This document shows positions 50,700 through 60,411 of a stretch of 64,000 bases of DNA, piece after piece. The notes beneath the pieces are model-generated. The model saw only the letters and a list, made by a program, of their open reading frames with translations, did no database searches and had not been told where the DNA came from. The position numbers and the translations under genes were made by a program. Origin of the DNA: Phallusia mammillata (Eukaryota > Chordata > Ascidiacea > Phlebobranchia > Ascidiidae). The stretch covers positions 107,646-171,645 of the forward strand of contig QLIY01000285.1 of NCBI GenBank assembly GCA_003260075.1. The letters are read 5' to 3'. The stretch's first letter is position 1. Each line of letters starts with the position of its first letter.

Positions 50700-51860
50700 C
50701 AAAATCTTGCCGTAATCTTGACTACAACTAACAAACCCCTTAGCAGTTTGTCCAAACCCACAAAACTGAATAAACTATTATAGCTTCATCTCTCAACAAA
50801 AACTTTAACGCATAACATTTCTCAATCAGTAGATGTGTATTCCTATTTTTGCAGCTGTACATAACGCATCAAGTAAGTGTTAAAGTGAAGATTTCAAGCA
50901 GCACCAGCACTTCAGTGTCCTTCACAGCAAACAACTTTGCGAAAACATTGCTTCAAGGCATCTTAAGGAATTACACAATAGTCCGATAGGCAACACGACA
51001 GCTGCAATAAGGTTTAAACGATTCCTGAGGCTAAGTTCGGTTCCTGGATTTCAGAAAAACGACACTAATTATAAATGCAGTTATTAGCATCTTAAAAGTG
51101 GTTTGGAAAATGCAGCTGATGAGTTTCAGTCAATTGATAAAGACATCAAAATTCGACAAAACTTGGCTACAACGGGGTGAGATTACATCAGCACTACAAT
51201 TTCTTTAAATCCCATTTCTTTCAGCGGTTTGGTAAAACACATATAACGCCCAAAAATGTTACACATATTTCCTACGTATGAGGAAAAACACCTTACTTCA
51301 ACGCTGCGTTTGACGGGTTTAAAATGATTTAGTGCAAACATTTAAATGTTTTTCTTCTCTTTTTACGTGAACCTTACAACACTCTTAATCCTTTTCACCT
51401 AAAACAAGTAAAACGGAACTAAATAAATCACGTATATCTGGTTTATTAAGATGACATCGAAACGGTATTCATTCAGCAAAGTTTGGTTTGAGTAGTGGTT
51501 CCCAACCAGACAGGAATTCCCCATTCCCCACTAGGGGGGAATTTTGTAATTTGTAGGGGAATATGTGTCACAATATTAATCTCTTACTGGTTGTCTGTGC
51601 TCTAATGAAAACGATATTTTAGCAAACTAAATTTGTAGGGGAAATTAGATGTGAATATCGACTGAAAGGGTGTACAGGACAAAAAGGTTGGGAACCACTG
51701 GGTTAGAGCATAAGGTTGAAAAAAGTTTTGTTAAAAAATTCGAGAAAAATCAAGAGCACGAGGTGGATTGGTTGTTTGTCGTCACTGGGTGATCTTCTGT
51801 ATTCAAAACAAAAATTCAAAAGGTCCGAAGCAACTGCATTTATTCTGCACGTAACCCTCT
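50700..51860. repeat. Duplicated block: gene 3' end plus downstream region
   Basis: Collinear with 40770-41955 (upstream region of the CRD-only gene through gene A last exon). Shared landmarks are AACGCATCAAGTAAG, TTTCAAGCAGCACC, ACACGACAGCTGCAA and GGTTTATTA. The 51493-51700 hAT is present only here. Confidence 0.75.
51493..51700. mobile_element. hAT-type MITE, 208 bp
   Basis: Ends TAGTGGTTCCCAACC and GGTTGGGAACCACTG. Flanking 8-base repeats GGTTTGAG/GGTTAGAG. Absent from the homologous position near 41800 downstream of gene A. Confidence 0.8.
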
Positions 51861-54090
51861 GAAATAGACAAGTGAACGTCATAAATAAAACGTGTTGATA
51901 AAAATGTAAGGTTGAGAAGTAGAAAGTCTGAGACGGAAGGGAATTTTTGGAGAGAAATTAAAAAAACAGCAATAAAGTTTTTAAGTAGGTTAAATGTTCA
52001 ATTTGTAGGGGGGGGGGTTTTGATAAAAATTTTTAAATTTTTGGAGAGAAATTAAAAAAAACAGCAATAAAGTTTTTAAGTAGGTTAAATGTTCAATTTG
52101 TAAGCAATCTAGTGGTTGAGTCTGTTTTGTTATTGTTTACATTCCACACATCTTACACCTCAATTACACCCCAGGTATTCTCAGAGCTCAGATCGTTTAC
52201 GGGACGCCAATTTACGACTTTTGACCAAATGCGTTTCGGAATTTTACGCTCACGTCTCGGACCATGCAATGTCATCAGTACCACGCGTACCTTACGGTTT
52301 CATGTGTACCATGTTAGCTTCACTCTTGCACAGTAAATCAAAAGTTTAAATTATTACTCATTTTGAACCGGCAAGTGCTAAGTAAGAAAATGTGTATATT
52401 TTGGCTTGTTAGTTTTTAAGTGAGGCAGTGATATAGTGCCGCCTAATTTCCCCGCTCGAGTGATTTTATGTCGTGGTAACAAAAAAAATGCGCAGGGGTG
52501 CCCAACCAAGTGAACAGACCAAATTACTTACCAGCATCACACGCGTCGAAACACGTGTTACAATCATTACAATCTAAACATCTATTCTGAATGCACGTAT
52601 CAAAATCACCAGGTGTCACTGCAACAAATTGGAAACGTTTTTAGGCCTAGTTTAAAAACATTATTTGTCAGGTTCAACTTTGGACTTGAGGAACTCCAAT
52701 CACAGTCTTTAAAGCGACTTGATGAAGGGCTGTATTATTTGTGTATAGGGCTGTATTAATGACAACGTTGAATTCAAGGTAAATCCACCTCTGCAGAGAC
52801 CAGCGCACTTTGAACACGGGATGGACATTGGGTACATTGGTTTGGTAAACTCGCATACCGATGCACATAGAAGCTTTTCTAAAAAATAGAACAACAGCAA
52901 TATACAACGGCCCGCGCAAAATTCTGATTGATAATAATTTGCTGTTTTAATCATTACAAGGGTTTCGTGATAAGTAAAGCAGTGATGTAATGCGAACGTG
53001 ACGTTATAAAAAACCTTACATATTCTTATTTTTATTTTTTATTTTTGTATTATTATTTAAATGATTTATCAAAAGAGTCGCAGCTAGCTATTTGTATGTT
53101 TACGAATTCTTAGGCGTTTTGCAGATTTGGATGCGGTCACCTCAATGTAGTTTTCTAAGTTTTGAGCAAACGTATGACGTAATCTTGTGTGTCTTGCAAT
53201 CAAGTTTAAAACAAGTTTTTGTGTTTTTACGAACAACGTGTGCTAAGTTTTCGTACAAACGTTTTCGACTGTTTTACAAATTTGCTTGTGATCACTGTTA
53301 GTTAGCAAGCATGACACTTGTAAGGGCGTAGTATTACAAATTTTTATACCTGCACAAGTAGTAATACAGTCTCCGTAGGCTATGAATCGGTTTACATCAA
53401 AGTCGCCGGGACACTCAGAGCAATTATCCGCCCATTTCTCGGCGAAGCACTCGTGGATCGTTTGGTTGGCCGTGCTTACTACAAAGATTATATAAGTCAC
53501 TGAATTGTGTAAACCAAAAATCCAAAAGAATATACACTTATATATATCAGCTATTGCTGAAAGGCATAATATCAAGTTTATAGGGCTCTTCTGGAAATTG
53601 CGTTGTGACTCCGATCTTTCGATGTCTTTTGCAGGTCGCCTTGTCAAGTCAACTCCATTTCGGCGAAGTGAGGACCAAAACATTTTCGAAACTTATGAAT
53701 GGCTGAAGTTTTAAGATTTGATATGCGATAAAAACGACACTTGCGATAAATCGGAATCGCCTAAATTTGTAAATAACTGCTTTAAGTTAAGAAAATTATT
53801 TTACACTTGCATAAGCATTTTGCGGAGATGTACGCGAGGCAAAACGGCGGCAGTTCATTCATCTCCATTTCAGTTAGACAGCTCGTGTCGTCGTAACAGG
53901 GACCGCATTGCCGAAAAGGCATCGTCATATTTACGGTGCTGCTCGGTGTCATCATTTCCATCGCCAGCTTTGCAGGATCGAATTGGGCGCTAGCTGCTGC
54001 TAGGGGTTGAGATGGGGGGGCTTGGAGGGCTTGGGGGGTCAGGGGGGAGAGTTCCATTACAGTAATTCTCTGGTGTTTCTTTGGCCTCCT
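51803..54090 (-). pseudogene. Cysteine-rich family, copy B: exons 4-8 only, frameshifted
   Basis: Exons homologous to gene A exons 4-8: 53811-54090, 53350-53478, 52789-52878, 52532-52618 and 51803-51858 (ending FEFLF then TGA). The splice positions match A. Exon 4 is 280 bases, not a multiple of three. Entered in the family frame it reads EAKETPENYC, then reaches TAG in the Pro-rich run, whereas FDPAKLAMEMM and the cysteine module lie in another frame. The slip is at or near a run of seven C (54015-54021 region), so a sequence error is possible. Exon 4 ends with a GC donor (GCAAGT) where A has GTAAGT. Exons 1-3 are missing upstream: intron 3 homology runs to about 54190, then SINE and hAT sequence follows. 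Confidence 0.75.
52008..52100. repeat. Short duplicate across a G tract in copy B intron 7
   Basis: The stretch ending TAAATGTTCAATTTGTA before the G tract (52008-52017) is repeated just after it (about 52030-52102), nearly identical. Confidence 0.75.
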
Positions 54091-54309
54091 CTGCAAAACA
54101 AACGCGAGTTTTTCGTTTTCAAGGACAAAGTCAAGCAGTAAGTTTTCACAAAATCGCATGAAAAAGTTACAACACGCATATGGAGTGAAATATTCGTTAT
54201 GACAGGATTTCACGTTTAAGGGATTTAGGATAAAATGCGTCGAAAAAATATGCCCGCTAGGTAGCGTTTCACCCAGCCCATTATTTCCAGTCTGGAAATA
54301 ATACTATCT

Positions 54310-54430
54310 GGGCAGGAACTTGGCCGAACGGTCTGGCGCGCCTGACCCATATACAGACATAAAAAACCTGATCGGGATTCGTCCCCGGGAGAGTCCTGGG
54401 TTCGAACCCCGTGAAAAAAAAAATAATAAT
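54310..54430 (+). mobile_element. tRNA-derived SINE with 13-base target duplication
   Basis: The body starts GGGCAGGAACTTGGCCGAACGG (A-box region), contains GGTTCGAACCCCG (B box) and ends in an A and AAT-rich tail. AATAATACTATCT occurs at 54297-54309 and again at 54431-54443. The homologous segment at 62041-62064 lacks the SINE and shows a single copy of this target. Confidence 0.88.
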
Positions 54431-54447
54431 AATAATACTATCTAGAG

Positions 54448-55069
54448 CAGGGGTGGCCGAACTGCGGCTCCCGAGCCGCATGCGGCTCATTGAGCCTTTG
54501 ATTGCGGCTCTTTGATGCTACACATGCATTCCCTATCTTGCAGTTGTTTGACCAGTTAAAGTAATGCATTCTATCACGTATTAACAATAGACTGACTGTT
54601 TGTCAAAAACAATGTAGATTCCGAAAACTAACCGAAAAGAACACTATTGTGCAGAAGCGTGCTGGATTTTGCATTGTAGTCAATTTTTTTTAGATTTAAG
54701 CTGTAAGTCAGGGCTGACATTACAAGCATTTTACATTTGTATTGCAGCTTCTACTGGCAATAACTGCAAAGTTTAAACCTATGTGTCGTATCTATCAAGC
54801 TTCGCTCAATCATTACAAAACTAGTAACTTGAACGTCATTACGAAGCTAAACACAAAACGTTTCTATTATATCAACCTAATTTCAAACATCTTGCAGTCA
54901 AGGTGGAGACTCACAGTATCACCATACAACAATAATCATTATTTGATAGCATGCACTTCGTTGTGAGTGAATAAATTCGTTTTTTGATTTTTGTGTGTGT
55001 GTTGCGGCTCTTTCAACACTACGTTATGTGATATGCGGCTCGAGCGTGAAGCAGGTCTGGCCACCCCTG
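54448..55069. mobile_element. hAT element, 622 bp
   Basis: Ends CAGGGGTGGCCGAACTGCGG and CAGGTCTGGCCACCCCTG. Perfect 8-base target duplication ATCTAGAG at 54440-54447 and 55070-55077. A truncated sister copy starts at 62065. No transposase frame. Confidence 0.92.
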
Positions 55070-55509
55070 ATCTAGAGGTAATTGAGTTGTTTAATTTGCC
55101 GGGTGAAGGAAGTCATAGCAGCACAATTGCGCTAAAATGTTTACCAGGCCGGAAATAGATGCGCTGCATCTACATAGTTACACACATAAGAGGGTGAATT
55201 TAAAGTTGTAGCTCGCCAATATCCACCAATTCTGCCCTCTACTTTTCGCGCTTCATAACGTTTCAATGTTTTATTTTTTAAGTGAGGCTGAAACAAAAAA
55301 CTTATGTTCATTTTCAAGCTCATTGTTTTCACAAAGCTGCAGCCAAGTCGCACTTTAGAAGAATTTATTTTCACATCCAAAAGTTTTAAAAATGTTTTTA
55401 AACCACAACCCAGCCACATTTTAAACCGGTTTAATTGGCAGGCAATATCTCTGAGTGTCTCTGCTTTTGTAAATGTTGGAAACAACTGAAATGTATTGTT
55501 ACCTAAAAA

Positions 55510-56580
55510 CTGCAGCAATAAAATGCTTGCAATTATCTATCGCCCCTTGCTACATGCTTATTGTCATGTGATAGGAAGGGACGATTTACAATGGGACACA
55601 TTGCACAGCTAGCAACTCATAGTTTGTTTTCAACATCTAAACACCATGCAAGCTTACAGATTTGCCTTTTTCTCTTGCAAGGTTAGATTTGTATTAAAAA
55701 AAACGCTGTAAGGCTTTGGTACCCCCCCCCCTCAAGCAGTAAGTTTTCACAAAATCGCATGAAAAAGTTACAACACGCATATGGAGTGAAATATTCGTTA
55801 TGACAGGATTTCACGTTTAAGGGATTTATGATAAAATGCGTCGAAAAAATATGCCCGCTAGGTAGATTTGCCTTTTTCTCTTGCAAGGTTAGATTTGTAT
55901 TAAAAAAAAAACGCTGTAAGGCTTTGGTGTCTTTTTACCAGCTTGCAAACACTGGGCATAAAAAGAACTTGTTTGCCAATCTCCAGCATATTAATGTTAT
56001 TGAGAGATATTTTGTTGAAGAAATACTTCCTCTGATCAATTAGATCTTTATTTAAATGGATTTGTTGCGTTTTGTGATGTCTCTGGTTGATAAAAAGCCT
56101 GCCCCCCCCCCACAACACACAAAGGATGGAAAGAGGATGTGGATTGCTTATCAGAAATGGGATTAATACTTTTTCCAAGAAACAAGCTCGAGAACAGCAA
56201 CAGAACAAAGCACCACAAACATGTGAGAATAAGTCATCTTCCGCTTTATCCTGGCAAAGAGAAAAAGGTTAATCTATAAGCTTGCATGGTGTTTAGATGT
56301 CGAAAACAAACTATGAGTAGCTAGCTGTGCAACGTGTCCTATTGTGATTCGTCTCTTCCAATCACATGACAATAAGGATGCCACAAGACTGCAAGAGACA
56401 ATTGGTAATTGCAGGCTTTGCATTTTTTGCCGCAGTTTTTAGGCAACAATGCATTTTAATTGTTCCCAACATTAACAAACTCACAGACACTCTCCCTTAG
56501 CATAAAATTAACTACATACAGAATTTTAAACAGCGGTTATTATTTTGTCAATCATTCAATACATTAGCTAGCTTGTTGCA
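55510..56580. repeat. Inverted repeat between copies B and C
   Basis: 55550-55680 (CATGTGATAGGAAGG...CACCATGCAAGCTTACAG) is matched in reverse complement by 56275-56400 (CTATAAGCTTGCATGGTG...CAATCACATG). Both match 50110-50230. The interior 55888-56180 is the reverse complement of 50330-50600. C tracts (55722-55731, 56102-56111) interrupt it. Confidence 0.75.
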
Positions 56581-56786
56581 ACACTACAAACCAAACGGTG
56601 CTGTTGTTGCAGTGATACCGCCTGCCAATTGAATCGGTTTAAACGATGGTTGGATTGTGATTAAAATGCATGTTTTTAAGCCCTGGAACAGTTAGTCCCA
56701 AGTTTTCAAAGTGAAAACAAATTCTTTAAATGTGCAACTTGGCTGTAGCACGTTGTGAATGTTTTTTTTTCTTCACGGGGTTCGAA

Positions 56787-56787
<1 letters not shown>

Positions 56788-56830
<43 letters not shown>
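56788..56830. other. 43-base C tract after a SINE end
   Basis: Follows the reverse complement of a SINE 3' end (CACGGGGTTCGAATC). The rest of the SINE is replaced by C, which fits an unresolved repeat rather than a genomic poly-C. Confidence 0.65.
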
Positions 56831-56831
<1 letters not shown>

Positions 56832-57749
56832 AGCATGTTTACCGATCACGCCAGCCCTGCGTGATACGGTGATTAATCTGCGTTACTGGAACGGGCTTTT
56901 GGAGACAACCCCCCCCCCCGTTGTGTTGGGTAAAACGCTAGCTAGCGGGCATATTTTTTCGCATTACTAGGAGCGTGTTTACCGATCACGCCAGCCCTGC
57001 GTGATACAGTGATTAATCTGCGTTACTGGAACGGGCTTTTGGAGACAATCGAATATAATATACCTAAGCTAATTCATCTTCCGTAACCGAACGCACGAAA
57101 CTCTCTCCGCCAGGAGCAGCTCATATACATGAAAAAGGCAGGAGTCCCCCCCCCCCAAATCGAGATGCAGTTAACTGATATGATCAATAGCATTAACATG
57201 TTATTGCCTGACAGTATGGACAAGTTGTTCGATTATGTTGGGCTGGTCAAAAACACTTAGTTTATTCGCCACTTTAACTGTTAGTGGCCGATGACTTGTC
57301 ACCATTAAAGAACTGCCAAATAACGTATGCAATCAAGACGTCCTACTCTAAGGAGCTATAACAGTGTACGATGTTTGAACGAACTCTATAGCAAATCTTT
57401 ATTTTACGTTTATGGTGACCTGCTGTTTATTTTCTGTGTTTCCAAAATAGCAATTATTTTCTGGTTAAAACCGACTTTAGGAAAAATGTTGAAAGTTTTG
57501 TTGGCTCTTGTCCTAGAGTACCAGCAGACAAACGGTAAGAAATATTTCAAGGGGTTAGTATTATTGCTATCCTAATAAAAATGCTGTTTAGGGCGTCTTG
57601 GTAAAAGTCCAAATATTTTCCTTCGCTTTTTAGTAGATTTTTTCAGGCGAATCCTACAGTTAAACGTTTTAAGGATTAACTTATGTTTATTGCATCCAGT
57701 TAACTAATGAACTTCTATTTCAGCCTGCCAAAAATGGTGTTTCACCAAG

Positions 57750-57830
<81 letters not shown>
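57750..57830. other. 81-base C tract inside exon 2 of copy C
   Basis: The tract begins mid-exon and ends just before the GCG|GTAAGT donor. In gene A the same interval encodes RNRCYRPGNNSCTDCLKDVC. This shows that a homopolymer tract replaced real sequence. Confidence 0.85.
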
Positions 57831-57831
<1 letters not shown>

Positions 57832-57833
57832 CG

Positions 57834-58010
57834 GTAAGTACAATAGCTAGTTCACCAATACCTCAGTTAATATCATGCCACAACCAAGTAAAATGTCTGT
57901 ACTGCTTCTGTATTTACCCCCCCCCCGCGGTAAGTACAATAGCTAGTTCACCAATACCTCAGTTAATATCATGCTCTGTACTGCTTCTGTATTTGTGTCT
58001 ATAGCGTGAA
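57834..58010. repeat. Duplicate across a C tract in copy C intron 2
   Basis: 57831-57916 recurs at 57927-57995 after the C tract 57917-57926. The second copy lacks about 18 bases (around ACAACCAAGTAAAATG). Confidence 0.8.
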
Positions 58011-59159
58011 TTGGCTGCGATAATGAGCAACAATAACCACAATATGGCAAGTCAATATGGTTTGTAGTCGTCAAGTGTATCAGGACAACAGGTTATAGAT
58101 TTTTAGTATCATGTTATTGACCAAATGTTGCATGTTTTTGCTCATGTCATCCACTACATTGGCTGTAAATAGATACCGGTAGTGCCTTAGTAGTATCAAG
58201 AACGCAACCTTAATACGAATCAGTCTGCTTTCTGCATTCTATTTAAATCAATTAGCACAAACATCTTTTGCACTCAAACTGTTTTTACGCGAAGTCATTA
58301 CCAGTTTTGCCATTTCGTGTAGTAATGTTATTTTCAAACTGAAACATTTGTATTGTTCTGACAGACGAAGACTTTATGAAGCCATTCGAGACATACTTTG
58401 GAAGAGCCTGTGTCTTTCGCGCCATGAGATCAAACTCACAGTGTAAGGAACAATGTGGAGCAGTTAGCCAGAAAAATTTAAAGAAATACAACAAGGCTTG
58501 CAAACAATGCCTTGAGTCATGTATTGGTAAGTTTCAAAGTCGAATTCACAGAGTTGGGATTTTGTAACTTTTTTGTGCAATTTTGTAAAAACTTCTTGCT
58601 TGATTTTGTTGCCTGAAAACGATGAACTCGTGTTTGTTTTGTAGAGGAGGCCAAAGAAGCACCAGAGAATTACTGTACGGGTCCAGCCCCTCCTGCCCCT
58701 GTATCACAACCCTTAACAACTGGTTCCCCAATCGATCCTGCAAAACTGGCGATGGAAATGATGAAACCGAGCAGCACCGATAACGCGCCTGCCCGGCCAT
58801 GCGCTCCCTGTTACGACGGAACGACCTGTCTAACTGGAATGGAGATGAGTGAACTGCCTCCGGTTTGCCTCGCGTACATCTCCGCAAAATGCTCAGGCAA
58901 GTGCAAAATAATATTCTTTAAAAACAAGCTGCAATGTTTACCTTAAAGCAGCTTTTTTACAAATTTAGGCGATTCCGGTTTTACGCTAATTTCTTTTTAC
59001 CGCATATCAAATCTTAAAACTTCAGCCAATCATTAGTTTCGAAAATGTTTTGGTCCTCACTTCGCCGAAATGGAGTTGACTTGACAAGGCGACCTGTATA
59101 GGACGTCAAACGTCGGAGTAAAAACACAATTGCCAGAAGAGCTCTATAAACTTGATACT

Positions 59160-59366
59160 ATGCCTGGCAGCAATAGTTTATGTAAATAAGTTAAACGTTT
59201 TTTTAAAATTTTTGGCCTACACAGTTCAGTGACTTATATATTCTTTGTAGACACCCCCCCCCCAAACTTGATACTATGCCTGGCAGCAATAGTTTATGTA
59301 AATAAGTTAAAAGTTTTTTTAAAATTTTTGGCCTACACAGTTCAGTGACTTATATAATCTTTGTAG
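59160..59366. repeat. Duplicate across a C tract before copy C exon 5
   Basis: 59150-59253 recurs at 59264-59370, including the exon 5 acceptor (TTTGTAG|ACAC). The C tract 59254-59263 interrupts the first copy four bases into the exon. Only the second copy continues into a full exon. Confidence 0.8.
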
Positions 59367-60099
59367 ACACAACGAAACCGCCACCGGTCTAACATTCTTC
59401 GAGTGCCTCGCCGAGCAATGGATGAATCCATGTTCTGAGTGTCCTGCCAACTTTAATGTAACCCGACTCATTCGCTGCGGAGACTGTGTCAATAAATGTG
59501 CAGGTAAGAAACTTTGTAATACTACGCCGTTACAAGCGCCATGCTTGCCATAAACAGTGGTCAGAAACAAATTTGTAAAATAGCCCAAAACGTTTGTACG
59601 AAAACTTAGCACACGTTGTTCGTAAAATCACAAAACCTGTTTTAAGACTTAGAGGTGACTGCATCCAAATCTCCAAAACGCTCAGGCGTTCGTAGACACA
59701 TAAATACTTAGCTATGCCTCTTTTGATGAACCGCTCAAAAAATGTACAGATAAGGTTTTGTTATGACGCCAAGGTCGCATTACGTCATAGGTTCACTTGT
59801 GATGCTTAAAACTGCAATTATCAATCAGAATTTTGTGCGGGCCGCTGTATATTGTTGTTGTTGTATTTTTCAGTGAAGACCAAATGTGTGTTTCAATGCT
59901 AGTCTTCCACAATGTACCCAATGAAGATCCCATGTGCAAAATGCGCTGGTCTCTGCAGAGGTGAGTTTACCTTAAAATCAACGTTGTCATTGCTGCAGCC
60001 CTACACAAATTGTTGCTTATCACATCCTGTCGTGGGTCGAATCCCACCGCAGGTCACATTTTTTAGTTTACATGGGAAAACGCTCTCGATTATAAGAGA

Positions 60100-60349
60100 T
60101 TTGAGAAGCGCAAATTAATTAATAATATTAGATAGACGAATATCTTAATGTTTTGTTGAACTTACGTTTATTGCCATAAGGTTTGTTGTAGTCTTCAACC
60201 AGCAAACAATCAGCTGCCCCCCCCCCAAGAGATTTGAGAAGCGCAAATTAATTAATAATATTAGATAGACGAATGACTTAATGTTTTGTTGAACTTACGT
60301 TTATTGCCATAAGGTTTATTGCAGTGTTCAACCAGCAAGCAAACAGCTA
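60100..60349. repeat. Duplicate across C tracts in copy C intron 6
   Basis: About 60089-60216 recurs at 60227-60349. C tracts lie at 60217-60226 and 60350-60361. Confidence 0.8.
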
Positions 60350-60361
60350 CCCCCCCCCCCC

Positions 60362-60411
60362 GTATATGGGTCAGGCGCGCCGGACCATTCGGCCAAGTTC
60401 CTGCCCAGCAC
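60362..60411 (-). mobile_element. SINE fragment cut by a C tract
   Basis: The reverse complement reads GGCAGGAACTTGGCCGAATGG followed by GGCGCGCCTGACCCATATAC, matching the 5' part of the SINE at 54310. The remainder is lost at the C tract 60350-60361. Confidence 0.7.

Larger units (their letters stand above)
46768..51802. other. Region between gene A 5' end and gene B 3' end
   Basis: Contains the probable gene A promoter (46.8-47.5 kb). This is matched in inverted orientation by sequence upstream of gene C exon 1 (56.8-57.5 kb). It also holds five hAT-type elements, one SINE and two duplicated blocks: 49.0-50.7 kb (copies at 55.1-56.6 kb and part at 62.5-62.8 kb) and 50.7-51.86 kb (copy of 40.77-41.95 kb). 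No protein-coding exon recognised. Confidence 0.6.
54091..57485. other. Region between copies B and C
   Basis: Contains a SINE, a hAT element and blocks homologous to 49.0-50.7 kb in direct (55.1-55.7 kb) and inverted (55.9-56.6 kb) orientation. It also has an extra copy of the copy B intron 3 segment (55732-55865), a SINE end (56770-56787) running into a 43-base C tract (56788-56830), and a duplicate (about 56831-56908 and 56972-57048). Homopolymer tracts change from G to C inside this region. Confidence 0.6.

Noticed and set aside
54310..54430. tRNA gene
   Set aside because: A- and B-box-like sequences are present but no cloverleaf folds. It has an A-rich tail and target duplications, so it is a SINE. 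The same reasoning covers 43343-43390 and 47745-47868.
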